Shown here piece by piece: positions 18,376-26,820 of a DNA stretch of 54,893 nucleotides. The translations under genes were made by a program, and so were the position numbers. The notes under the pieces are model-generated. The model made no database searches. It saw nothing but the letters and a program-made list of their open reading frames with translations, and had not been told where the DNA came from. Each line of letters begins with the position of its first letter. The first letter of the stretch is position 1. Origin of the DNA: Pseudomonas sp. NFACC02 (GTDB taxonomy: Bacteria; Pseudomonadota; Gammaproteobacteria; Pseudomonadales; Pseudomonadaceae); the NCBI RefSeq assembly GCF_900110765.1, contig NZ_FOEO01000036.1, positions 1 through 54,893 on the forward strand. Direction: 5' to 3'.

Positions 18376-19161
18376 CAGATCACCCATCGCCGTGGTGTTG
18401 AAACCACCGTCGACGTACATGATCTCGCCGCTGACACCGGACGCCAGGTCAGAACACAGGAAGGCGCCAGCGTTGCCGACTTCTTCAATGGTCACGTTGC
18501 GACGCAGCGGCGTCTGAGCTTCGTTGGCCGCCAGCATTTTGCGGAAGTTCGAAATACCCGAAGCCGCCAGGGTGCGGATCGGACCTGCCGATACCGCGTT
18601 GACGCGGGTGCCTTCCGGGCCGAGGCTGCGTGCCAGGTAACGCACACCCGCTTCGAGGCTGGCCTTGGCCATGCCCATCACGTTGTAGTTCGGCATGGTG
18701 CGCTCGGCGCCCAGGTAGGACAGGGTCAGCAGGCTGCCATTGCGGCCTTTCATCATCTCGCGACCGGCTTTGGCCAGGGCCACGAAGCTGTAGGCGCTGA
18801 TGTCGTGAGCGATACGGAAACCTTCACGGGTGGTGGCTTGGGTGAAGTCGCCGTCCAGTTGGTCGCCCGGTGCGAAGCCGACGGAGTGCACGATGCAGTC
18901 CAGGCCATCCCACTTTTTGCTCAGCTCTTCGAAGACCTTGGCGATTTCTTCATCGCTGGCCACGTCGCAAGGGAAGCACAGGTCGGCGTTCGAACCCCAG
19001 CCGGCTGCGAACTCCTCGACGCGGCCTTTGAGTTTTTCGTTCTGGTAGGTGAAGGCAAGCTCAGCGCCCTCGCGATGCATGGCGGCAGCGATGCCGGATG
19101 CGATGGACAATTTGCTGGCGACACCGACGATCAGGACGCGCTTACCGGCGAGAAAACCCAT
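18367..19161 (-). CDS. fabI: Enoyl-ACP reductase (NADH)
   Basis: A 264-residue reductase that catalyses the last step of each round of type II fatty-acid elongation and is the classical triclosan target. The divergent SDR signature is present: the nucleotide-binding start AGKRVLIVGVASKLSIA, HSVGFAP, and the catalytic Tyr149 and Tyr159-x6-Lys166 (YNVMGMAK). The end (SGEIMYVDGGFNTTA) is typical. A GAGGAA stands just before the ATG. It lies 18 bases after the ATPase gene of the peptide transporter on the same strand, so the two may be co-transcribed. Confidence 0.97.
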   Translation of the reverse strand: MGFLAGKRVLIVGVASKLSIASGIAAAMHREGAELAFTYQNEKLKGRVEEFAAGWGSNADLCFPCDVASDEEIAKVFEELSKKWDGLDCIVHSVGFAPGDQLDGDFTQATTREGFRIAHDISAYSFVALAKAGREMMKGRNGSLLTLSYLGAERTMPNYNVMGMAKASLEAGVRYLARSLGPEGTRVNAVSAGPIRTLAASGISNFRKMLAANEAQTPLRRNVTIEEVGNAGAFLCSDLASGVSGEIMYVDGGFNTTAMGDLEG

Positions 19162-19179
19162 GGTTTGTTCCTCTTCAGG

Positions 19180-20790
19180 TTAATCGACAGCTGCCGGCGC
19201 CAAAAAGGCGGCTTCCAGCAGCTGCTGTGTATAAGGATGTTGCGGTGCGGCGAAGATGTCTTGCGCCATACCCTGTTCGACCACTTGGCCTTGCTTGACC
19301 ACCATCAGTTGGTGGCTCAGCGCTTTGACTACCGCCAGGTCATGGCTGATAAACAAATACGTCAGGTTGTACTTCGTCTGCAGGGAGCGCAAAAGCTCCA
19401 CCACTTGGCGCTGAACAGTCCGGTCGAGGGCCGAAGTCGGCTCGTCCAGTAAAATCAGCGCCGGTTTTAACACTAATGCCCGGGCGATGGCGATCCTTTG
19501 CCGCTGTCCACCGGAAAACTCATGGGGGTAGCGGTGCCGGGTTTCCGGGTCCAGACCGACCTCCTTGAGTGCCTCGATCACCGCGGCCTCCTGCTCCACC
19601 GGCGTGCCGATCTTGTGGATACGCAGGCCTTCGCCGACGATGTCGCACACTGACATGCGTGGGCTGAGGCTGCCGAACGGGTCCTGAAACACCACTTGCA
19701 TCTGGCGTCTTAACGGACGCACTTGATCCTGTTTAAGGCACGCCAGTGAATCGCCCTGAAAGCGTATCTCGCCTTCGCTGCGAATCAACCGGAGAATCGC
19801 CAGGCCCAGCGTCGATTTGCCCGAGCCGCTTTCGCCGACGATCCCCAGCGTCTGGCCCTTGGGCAGACTGAAGTGGATGCCATCCACGGCCTTCACGTAA
19901 TCGACGGTGCGCTTGAACACGCCTTTCTTGATCGGAAACCAGACTTTCAGGTCTTCGACTTCAAGCATCGGCTTGCCGGGGGCGTTGTTCGCAGGGCCGC
20001 CTTTGGGCTCGGCGCTCAGCAGTTCTTTGGTGTACGGATGTTGCGGTGCACGGAACAGCTCTTCGCACGATGCCTGTTCGACGATGCAACCGCGCTGCAT
20101 GACACATACGCGGTCGGCAATTTGTCGAACCACGTTCAAATCGTGGCTGATCAGCAGCAAGGCCATGCCCAGACGCGCCTGAAGTTCCTTGAGCAGGTTG
20201 AGGATTTTCAACTGGACCGTGACGTCCAGTGCCGTGGTCGGCTCGTCGGCGATCAGCAGTTCCGGCTCGTTGGCCAGCGCCATGGCGATCATCACACGCT
20301 GGCGCTGACCGCCGGAGAGCTCATGTGGCAGGGCTTTGAGGCGCTTTAGCGGTTCCGGGATGCCCACCAGTTCCAGTAGCTCCAGGGTGCGCCGTGTGGC
20401 GGCTTTGCCGGTCAGGCCCTTGTGCAGGCCGAGCACCTCGTTGATCTGCTTTTCTATCGACTGCAGCGGGTTCAGCGAGGTCATCGGCTCTTGAAAGATC
20501 ATCGCGATCCGGTTGCCTCGAATGGCCCGCATGCGTGTTTCGCTCACCGTCAGCAATTCGTTGCCCGCGTACTGAATGGTCCCTGTGGGGTGCCGGGCGA
20601 GGGGGTAGGGCAGCAGTCGCAGGATCGAGTGCGCGGTGACGGACTTGCCCGAGCCGCTTTCGCCGACCAGCGCCAGCGTCTCGCCCTTGGGGATGTCGAA
20701 GCTGATGCCTTCGACCACACGCTGGACCTTGTCGCCGGTGACGAACTCGACGGACAGGTTACGGATTTCGATCAGATTGTCCTGATTCAT
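19180..20790 (-). CDS. nppD: Peptide ABC transporter, fused double ATPase (YejF/NppD type)
   Basis: A 536-residue protein with two ABC ATPase halves in one chain. Each half has Walker A (GESGSGKSVTAH, GESGSGKSTLGL), an LSGGQRQR or FSGGQRQR signature and Walker B (LLIADEP, LILLDEP). It energises uptake of oligopeptides; the homologous NppA1A2BCD system of P. aeruginosa also takes in peptidyl-nucleoside antibiotics, and E. coli YejABEF imports microcin C. The ATG at 20790 (MNQDNLIEI) follows GAGGAA and lies one base from the stop of the upstream permease gene, so translation is probably coupled. The first nine residues of the longer frame are dropped. Confidence 0.93.
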   Translation of the reverse strand: MNQDNLIEIRNLSVEFVTGDKVQRVVEGISFDIPKGETLALVGESGSGKSVTAHSILRLLPYPLARHPTGTIQYAGNELLTVSETRMRAIRGNRIAMIFQEPMTSLNPLQSIEKQINEVLGLHKGLTGKAATRRTLELLELVGIPEPLKRLKALPHELSGGQRQRVMIAMALANEPELLIADEPTTALDVTVQLKILNLLKELQARLGMALLLISHDLNVVRQIADRVCVMQRGCIVEQASCEELFRAPQHPYTKELLSAEPKGGPANNAPGKPMLEVEDLKVWFPIKKGVFKRTVDYVKAVDGIHFSLPKGQTLGIVGESGSGKSTLGLAILRLIRSEGEIRFQGDSLACLKQDQVRPLRRQMQVVFQDPFGSLSPRMSVCDIVGEGLRIHKIGTPVEQEAAVIEALKEVGLDPETRHRYPHEFSGGQRQRIAIARALVLKPALILLDEPTSALDRTVQRQVVELLRSLQTKYNLTYLFISHDLAVVKALSHQLMVVKQGQVVEQGMAQDIFAAPQHPYTQQLLEAAFLAPAAVD

Positions 20791-20791
20791 C

Positions 20792-21811
20792 TCATTTCCT
20801 CGGGTCGAAAGCGTCACGGGCGGATTCGCCGATGAACACCAGCAAACTCAACATGATGGCCAGCACGGCAAAGGCGCTGATGCCCAGCCAGGGCGCTTGC
20901 AGGTTGGATTTGCCCTGTGCGACCAGTTCGCCCAGCGAAGGCGAGCCGGCGGGCAGGCCGAAGCCCAGGAAGTCCAGCGCGGTCAGGGTGCCGATCGCGC
21001 CGGTGAGGATGAACGGCATGAAGGTCATGGTCGAGACCATGGCATTGGGCAGGATGTGGCGGAACATGATCGCGCCGTTCTGCATGCCCAGCGCTCGCGC
21101 GGCGCGCACGTATTCCAGGTTGCGTCCACGCAGGAATTCGGCACGGACCACGTCGACCAGGCTCATCCACGAGAACAGCAGCATGATGCCCAACAACCAC
21201 CAGAAGTTGGGCTGGACGAAACTGGCGAGGATGATCAGCAGGTAAAGCACCGGCAGGCCTGACCAGATCTCCAGAAAGCGCTGGCCGACCAGATCGACCC
21301 AGCCGCCGTAGAACCCCTGCAACGCTCCGGCGATCACGCCGATGATCGAGCTGAGTACGGTGAGGGTCAGGGCGAACAACACCGACACCCGGAAACCATA
21401 GATGACGCGCGCGAGCACATCGCGGCCCTGGTCATCGGTGCCGAGCAGGTTCTCCCGCGAAGGCGGCGCGGGCGCCGGGACTTTCAGGTCGTAATTGATG
21501 CTCTGGTAGCTGAACGGGATGGGCGCCCACAGGGTCCAGCCGCCTTTGGCCGCCAGCAGTTCCTTGATGTAGGGACTTTTGTAGTTCGCTTCCAGCGGAA
21601 ATTCGCCGCCGAAGGTGGTTTCCGGATAGCGTTTGAATACCGGGAAGTACCACTGGCCGTCGTATTTGACGATCAGCGGCTTGTCGTTGGCGATCAGTTC
21701 GGCGCCCAGGCTCAGGCCGAACAGAATGAGGAACAGCCACAGCGACCACCAGCCACGTCGGTTGGCCTTGAAACGTTCGAAACGGCGTCGATTGAGAGGG
21801 GACAACGTCAT
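20792..21811 (-). CDS. nppC: Peptide ABC transporter permease (YejE/NppC type)
   Basis: A 339-residue inner-membrane permease. After the first membrane helix (LWLFLILFGLSLGAELIA) is a long periplasmic loop typical of YejE, then GTDDQGRDVLARVIYGFRVS and five further helices. The binding-protein-dependent transport signature is near EYVRAARALGMQNGAIMFRH. The start at 21811 (MTLSPLNRR) is one base after the stop of the upstream permease gene (TGATATG). Length matches the family once the 13 extra upstream residues are removed. Confidence 0.94.
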   Translation of the reverse strand: MTLSPLNRRRFERFKANRRGWWSLWLFLILFGLSLGAELIANDKPLIVKYDGQWYFPVFKRYPETTFGGEFPLEANYKSPYIKELLAAKGGWTLWAPIPFSYQSINYDLKVPAPAPPSRENLLGTDDQGRDVLARVIYGFRVSVLFALTLTVLSSIIGVIAGALQGFYGGWVDLVGQRFLEIWSGLPVLYLLIILASFVQPNFWWLLGIMLLFSWMSLVDVVRAEFLRGRNLEYVRAARALGMQNGAIMFRHILPNAMVSTMTFMPFILTGAIGTLTALDFLGFGLPAGSPSLGELVAQGKSNLQAPWLGISAFAVLAIMLSLLVFIGESARDAFDPRK

Positions 21812-21812
21812 A

Positions 21813-22886
21813 TCAATGATCCCTGCGGTCGAAGTCGATACGTGGGTCAACCAGCGTGTAGGTCAGGTCGCCGATCAGTTTCACCACCAGCCCCAGCAGG
21901 GTGAAGATGAACAGGGTGCCGAACACCACCGGGTAGTCACGGTTGATCGCGGCTTCAAAGCTCATCAGGCCCAGGCCGTCGAGGGAAAAGATCACTTCCA
22001 CCAGCAGCGAACCGGTGAAGAAGATGCCAATGAAAGCCGACGGGAAGCCGGCGATGACCAACAGCATGGCGTTGCGAAAGACGTGGCCGTACAAGACCCG
22101 ACGCTGGGTCAGGCCCTTGGCCTTGGCGGTGATTACGTACTGTTTGCCGATTTCGTCGAGGAAGCTGTTCTTGGTCAGCAGCGTCATGGTCGCGAAGTTG
22201 CCGATCACCAGAGCGGTGATGGGCAGGACGAGGTGCCAGAAGTAGTCGCGCACTTTGCCCAGCCAGCTCAGTTCATCGAAGTTGCTGGAGGTCAGGCCGC
22301 GCAACGGAAACCAGTCGAAATAACTCCCGCCAGCGAACACCACGATCAGCAGGATGGCGAACAGGAAAGCGGGGATGGCGTAGCCGACGATGATTGCCGA
22401 ACTGGTCCAGACGTCGAACTGACTGCCGTGCCGTGTGGCCTTGGCAATCCCCAGCGGAATCGACACCAGGTACATGATCAGCGTGCTCCACAGCCCCAGA
22501 GAGATCGAGACGGGCATCTTCTCGGCGATCAGGTCGATCACCTTGGCGTCGCGGAAGAAACTGTCGCCGAAGTCCAGACGGGCGTAGTTCTTGACCATGA
22601 TCCACAAGCGTTCCGGCGCCGACTTGTCGAAACCGTACATGTGCTCGATTTCCTTGATCAGGCTGGGGTCCAGACCTTGCGCCCCCCGGTAGGTCGAACC
22701 TGCCACCGAGACTTCCGCGCCGCCGCCAGCGATGCGGCTGGTCGCGCCCTCGAAGCCTTCGAGCTTGGCGATCATCTGTTCCACCGGGCCGCCGGGCGCG
22801 GCCTGGATGATCACGAAGTTGATGAGCAGGATGCCAAACAGGGTCGGCACGATCAGCAGCAAGCGCCGCAGCATGTACGCCAGCAT
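21813..22886 (-). CDS. nppB: Peptide ABC transporter permease (YejB/NppB type)
   Basis: A 357-residue permease of the DppB/OppB class. It starts MLAYMLRRLLLIVPTLFGI, has the large periplasmic insertion after PGGPVEQM that marks YejB-type permeases, and the loop QYVITAKAKGLTQRRVLYGHVFRNA. The start at 22886 follows the binding-protein stop by one base. An upstream in-frame ATG would add 28 Arg/Pro-rich residues encoded by the 3' end of the preceding gene and is rejected. Confidence 0.94.
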   Translation of the reverse strand: MLAYMLRRLLLIVPTLFGILLINFVIIQAAPGGPVEQMIAKLEGFEGATSRIAGGGAEVSVAGSTYRGAQGLDPSLIKEIEHMYGFDKSAPERLWIMVKNYARLDFGDSFFRDAKVIDLIAEKMPVSISLGLWSTLIMYLVSIPLGIAKATRHGSQFDVWTSSAIIVGYAIPAFLFAILLIVVFAGGSYFDWFPLRGLTSSNFDELSWLGKVRDYFWHLVLPITALVIGNFATMTLLTKNSFLDEIGKQYVITAKAKGLTQRRVLYGHVFRNAMLLVIAGFPSAFIGIFFTGSLLVEVIFSLDGLGLMSFEAAINRDYPVVFGTLFIFTLLGLVVKLIGDLTYTLVDPRIDFDRRDH

Positions 22887-22887
22887 G

Positions 22888-24771
22888 TTATTGCTCCGTG
22901 CCTGTGGATGGCGCAGCTTCAGGTTCGGCGAGGTCGGGCGCGGTCTGCACCGGAATCGCAGGCGTCGCATCGGGCTTGACCCACCAGGTCATGGTGCCGA
23001 TGTCGTAGAGCGGTGTTCTTTTCGGGTGACCCAGGTGGTCCCAGTAGGCCAGACGCCAGGTCTTGATGTGCCAGTTGGGGATCACGTAATAACCCCACAA
23101 CAGCGCGCGGTCGAGGGCGCGGGTATGGTCGATCAGGCTTTGCCTTGAGTCGGCGTTGATCAGGCCGCTGACCAGCGTGTCGATGGCGGGGTCTTTGAGG
23201 CCGATCAGGTTGTAGCTGCCCGGTTTATCCGCCGCGGACGAGTCCCAGTATTCGCGCTGTTCGTTACCCGGCGAGCTGGATTGCGGGAAGCTGCCGACGA
23301 TCATGTCGTAATCACGCGAGCGGCGGCGGGTGATGTATTGCGAGACGTCCACACGGCGAATTTCGAGATTGATGCCGAGGTCGGCCAGGTTGCGCTTGAA
23401 CGGCAGCAACACGCGCTCGAATTCGGTCTGGGCCAGCAGAAATTCGATGTTGACCGGCTTGCCTTCGGTGTCGACCATCTTGTCGCCAACGATTTTCCAG
23501 CCCGCTTCCTTGAACAATTGGAAGGCCTTGCGCTGTTGCTCGCGGATAATGCCGCTGCCGTCGGTCACTGGCAGCTTGAACTCGTCGGTGAACACCGGCT
23601 CGGGCAGTTTGCCGCGCAGCGGTTCGAGAATTTTCAGTTCAGCTTCGGAAGGGAGGCCACGCGAGGCCATGTCCGAGTTGTCGAAATAGCTCTTGGTCCG
23701 CGTATAAGTGCCAAAGAACAGCTGTTTGTTGGTCCATTCGAAGTCCAGCAGCAGGCTCAGCGCCTGACGTACACGGATGTCCTGGAACATCGGCTTGCGC
23801 AGGTTGAAGATGAAGCCCTGCATGCCCTGGGGGTTGCCATTGGGAATCTCTTCCTTGATCAGCCGGCCCTCACGCACCGCAGGCACGTCGTAGGCCGTGG
23901 CCCAGTTCTTGGCGGTCATCTCCTGCCAGAAATCGAAAGCCCCGGCTTTCAACGCTTCGAGCGCGACAGTGTTGTCGCGGTAATAGTCGGTTGAAAGCCT
24001 GTCGAAGTTGTAGAAACCCTTATTGACCGGCAGGTCCTTGCCCCAATAGTCCTTGACCCGCTCGTAGCGCACCGAGCGCCCGGGTTTAACCTCGACCACC
24101 TTGTACGGCCCGCTGCCCAGCGGGATTTCCAGGTTGCCCTTGTTGAAGTCACGGGTTGCCCACCAATGCTTTGGCAGCACTGGCAACTGGCCAATGATCA
24201 ACGGCAGTTCGCGGTTATTGTCGTGTTTGAATTTGAACAGGACGGTCAACGGGTCTTCAGCGACCACTTGATCGACGTCGGCGTAGTAGCTGCGATAGAG
24301 GGGCGAGCCGTCCTTGATCAGGGTATTGAAGCTGAACACCACGTCGTCGGCACGCACCGGGTGGCCATCGTTGAATCGGGCTTCGGGGCGCAGGTAAAAA
24401 CGCACCCAGCTGTTGTCCGGGGCTTTTTCGATCTTGCCCGCAATCAGCCCGTATTCCGTAAAGGGTTCATCCAGGCCCTGGCGCATCAACGTGTCGTAGA
24501 TCAGGCCGATGTCATCGGCGGGCACGCCTTTGCTAATGAACGGGTTAAGGCTGTCGAAGCCGCCGAAACCTGCGCTGCGAAGAATTCCACCCTTGGGCGC
24601 GTTGGGGTTCACATAGTCGAAGTGCTTGAAGTCTGCCGGGTATTTCGGGGCTTCGTTGTACAGCGTAATGGCGTGTTGCGGGGCCGCCTGGGACGAGCAG
24701 GCCATCCCCAGTAAAAGAGGGCCGAGCAGGCACAGGCCGCCGGCCCGAGTCAGGGCGCGCAGTGCGGTCAT
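22888..24771 (-). CDS. nppA2: Peptide ABC transporter substrate-binding protein 2
   Basis: A 627-residue extracellular solute-binding protein of the SBP_bac_5 family. The N-terminus (MTALRALTRAGGLCLLGPLL) is a signal peptide ending near SSQAAP. The body shows NEAPKYPADFKHFDYVNPNAPKGG and RYERVKDYWGKDLPVNKG. It would capture peptides in the periplasm for the YejBE-type permease. The ATG overlaps the stop of the upstream binding-protein gene by four bases (ATGA). It is a paralogue of that gene: both share DYWGKDLPVN and the FEWTN region. Confidence 0.94.
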   Translation of the reverse strand: MTALRALTRAGGLCLLGPLLLGMACSSQAAPQHAITLYNEAPKYPADFKHFDYVNPNAPKGGILRSAGFGGFDSLNPFISKGVPADDIGLIYDTLMRQGLDEPFTEYGLIAGKIEKAPDNSWVRFYLRPEARFNDGHPVRADDVVFSFNTLIKDGSPLYRSYYADVDQVVAEDPLTVLFKFKHDNNRELPLIIGQLPVLPKHWWATRDFNKGNLEIPLGSGPYKVVEVKPGRSVRYERVKDYWGKDLPVNKGFYNFDRLSTDYYRDNTVALEALKAGAFDFWQEMTAKNWATAYDVPAVREGRLIKEEIPNGNPQGMQGFIFNLRKPMFQDIRVRQALSLLLDFEWTNKQLFFGTYTRTKSYFDNSDMASRGLPSEAELKILEPLRGKLPEPVFTDEFKLPVTDGSGIIREQQRKAFQLFKEAGWKIVGDKMVDTEGKPVNIEFLLAQTEFERVLLPFKRNLADLGINLEIRRVDVSQYITRRRSRDYDMIVGSFPQSSSPGNEQREYWDSSAADKPGSYNLIGLKDPAIDTLVSGLINADSRQSLIDHTRALDRALLWGYYVIPNWHIKTWRLAYWDHLGHPKRTPLYDIGTMTWWVKPDATPAIPVQTAPDLAEPEAAPSTGTEQ

Positions 24772-26597
24772 TGAGTTTTCTCCGAAGGCTTGAGCCACCA
24801 CGCACGCAGGCCCAGGGTATAGGGCGGGGTGGTGACGAAGGCGAACCGGTTGCGGTACGCCAGGCGATGATTGTTGAGGTACCAGTTGGGAATCATGTAG
24901 TGCTGCCAGAGCAGAACGCGGTCCAGTGCCTTGGTGGCCGCGACCTGATCTTCCCGGGTTTTCGCTGCCAATAGCTGGTTGAGCAGGTTATCCACAACCG
25001 GATTGGCGACGCCCGCGTAATTCTTGCTGCCTCTGATGCTGGCCTGGCTGGAGTGAAAATACTGCCACTGCTCCAGGCCCGGGCTCAGTGTCTGGTTCAG
25101 GGTCATCAGAATCATGTCGAAATCGAACTGGTCCAGGCGCTGCTTGTATTGGGCGCGATCCACCGTGCGCAGCCGGGCATCGATGCCGATTCGCGTCAGG
25201 TCTTCGATGTAAGGCTGCAGAATTCGTTCGAGGTTGGGGTTGACCAGAAGTATTTCGAAACGCAACGGCTGGCCAGCCGCGTTGGTCAGGCCACGATCAG
25301 TAAACTTCCAGCCTGCTTCGGCAAGCAGGCCCAGCGCTTTGCGCAAGGTGTCGCGAGGCACGCCGCCACCGTCGGTTTTCGACACCGAAAACGGCTGGGT
25401 GAACAGCTTGGGCGGCAGTTGATCACGGTAGGGCGACAGCATCAGAAACTCGCGGCCGGCGGGCAGGTCGGTCGCGGAAAACTCGCTGTTCGGGTAATAG
25501 CTGGTCGAGCGGCTGTAGGCATTGTTGAACAACGTACGGTTGGTCCACTCGAAGTTGAACATCAGGCCCAGCGCCTCTCGCACCTTGATGTCGGCGAACG
25601 TGCCACGACGGGTGTTCATGAACAGGCCTTGGGTCTGGGTCGGGATCTGATGTGGAATCTGCGCCTTGATCACGCTGCCGCTGGCCACGGCCGGGAAATC
25701 GTAGCCTGTCGACCAGTTCTTGGCCTGATGCTCGATGTAAATGTCGAACTCGCCCGCCTTGAAGGCTTCGAAGGCGACATCGGCGTCGCGGTAGAACTCG
25801 ACTTCCACGCGATTGAAGTTGTACTTGCCGCGATTGACCGGCAGGTCCTTGCCCCAGTAATCCCTGACCCTTTCGAATACCAGACTGCGACCGGGACGCA
25901 CGTGGGTGATGCGATACGGGCCACTGCCCAAGGGCGGCTCGAAGGTGGTGGCCTTGAAGTCGCGGTTCTTCCAGTAATGCTGGGGCAGCACCGGCAACTC
26001 ACCGAGGCGCAGAATCAATAATGGGTTGCCGGAGCGCTTGAACACGAAGCGAATGCGATGCCGGTTGAGAATGTCCACCCGCTGCACTTCCTGCAGCGCC
26101 GTGCGGTACTGCGGATGGCCGTCTTTGAGCAGCGTCCGGTAGGAAAAAGCTACGTCATAGGCCGTGATCGGTTTGCCGTCGTGGAAACGCGCTTCAGGAC
26201 GCAGGTTGAACACCACCCAACTGCGGTCTTCGCTGTACTCCACTGACTTGGCGATCAGCCCGTAACTTGAGGTGGGCTCGTCGCCGGATGGATCGTACTG
26301 ACCGGTGCCGACCATCAACGGTTCGTTCAGCTCGCTGACGCCGTACTGGCCGAAATTGGGCGTCGAAATCGGGCTGCTGCCCTTGAAGGTGTAGGGGTTG
26401 AGCGTGTCGAACGTGCCGTTGGCCATGATTCGCAAGGTGCCAGCCTTCGGCGCCTCGGGATTGACCCAGTCGAAATGGGTGAAGCTGGCCGGATACTTGA
26501 GGACACCGAACTGTGCATAACCATGGCTTTCGCTGATGGTCGCGGCGGCTGTCGTGCTCAAGACCAGGCTGGAAATCAGCAGCAATGGGCGTATCAA
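24768..26597 (-). CDS. nppA1: Peptide ABC transporter substrate-binding protein 1 (TTG start)
   Basis: About 609 residues, SBP_bac_5 family, first gene of the transporter operon. The most sensible N-terminus is the TTG at 26597, which gives IRPLLLISSLVLSTTAAA, a signal peptide cut near AAA. The frame stays open to an ATG at 26753, but the extra 52 residues are encoded by REP repeat DNA and lack signal-peptide character. No strong ribosome-binding site precedes the TTG, so the start is uncertain. Body motifs are FTHFDWVNPEAPKAG, DYWGKDLPVNRGKYNFNR and FNFEWTNRTLF. Two binding proteins sharing one permease/ATPase set may widen the peptide range. Confidence 0.88.
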   Translation of the reverse strand: MIRPLLLISSLVLSTTAAATISESHGYAQFGVLKYPASFTHFDWVNPEAPKAGTLRIMANGTFDTLNPYTFKGSSPISTPNFGQYGVSELNEPLMVGTGQYDPSGDEPTSSYGLIAKSVEYSEDRSWVVFNLRPEARFHDGKPITAYDVAFSYRTLLKDGHPQYRTALQEVQRVDILNRHRIRFVFKRSGNPLLILRLGELPVLPQHYWKNRDFKATTFEPPLGSGPYRITHVRPGRSLVFERVRDYWGKDLPVNRGKYNFNRVEVEFYRDADVAFEAFKAGEFDIYIEHQAKNWSTGYDFPAVASGSVIKAQIPHQIPTQTQGLFMNTRRGTFADIKVREALGLMFNFEWTNRTLFNNAYSRSTSYYPNSEFSATDLPAGREFLMLSPYRDQLPPKLFTQPFSVSKTDGGGVPRDTLRKALGLLAEAGWKFTDRGLTNAAGQPLRFEILLVNPNLERILQPYIEDLTRIGIDARLRTVDRAQYKQRLDQFDFDMILMTLNQTLSPGLEQWQYFHSSQASIRGSKNYAGVANPVVDNLLNQLLAAKTREDQVAATKALDRVLLWQHYMIPNWYLNNHRLAYRNRFAFVTTPPYTLGLRAWWLKPSEKTQ

Positions 26598-26676
26598 ATG
26601 GGCGGTCGATCCAGGCAGCGGTCGGTCACAGTAACAGCTTGTATGGGCTGGAAAAAGGGGAGTCGTGGGTGCGCAC

Positions 26677-26766
26677 CTGTAGGAGCGCGCTTGCCCGCGA
26701 ACGCGGTATGTCTGTGACACATCTGTCGTTTGACACACCGCAATCGCGGGCAAGCGCGCGCCTACA
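26677..26766. repeat. REP palindrome (BIME) between nppA1 and mltD
   Basis: GTAGGAGCGCGCTTGCCCGCG and its inverted counterpart near 26743-26765 (GCGGGCAAGCGCGCGCCTAC) form a large imperfect palindrome around a 40-base centre. The core matches the GTAGGAGCGNGCTTG family seen elsewhere in the window. Confidence 0.9.
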
Positions 26767-26820
26767 AGGAGACCGTTCTCCGCGCGGGCAGTCGGTAAAT
26801 GCTGTTCGGTTTTGCGCCAA

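Noticed and set aside
17339..18517. Several overlapping frames of 80-180 codons between ppiD and fabI
   Set aside because: They are created by the inverted 262-bp repeat and REP units, appear in similar form in both arms and at the window end, and have no independent coding signal.
24768..26753. ATG at 26753 as the start of the first peptide-binding protein
   Set aside because: It would place 52 residues encoded by REP repeat DNA before the signal peptide.
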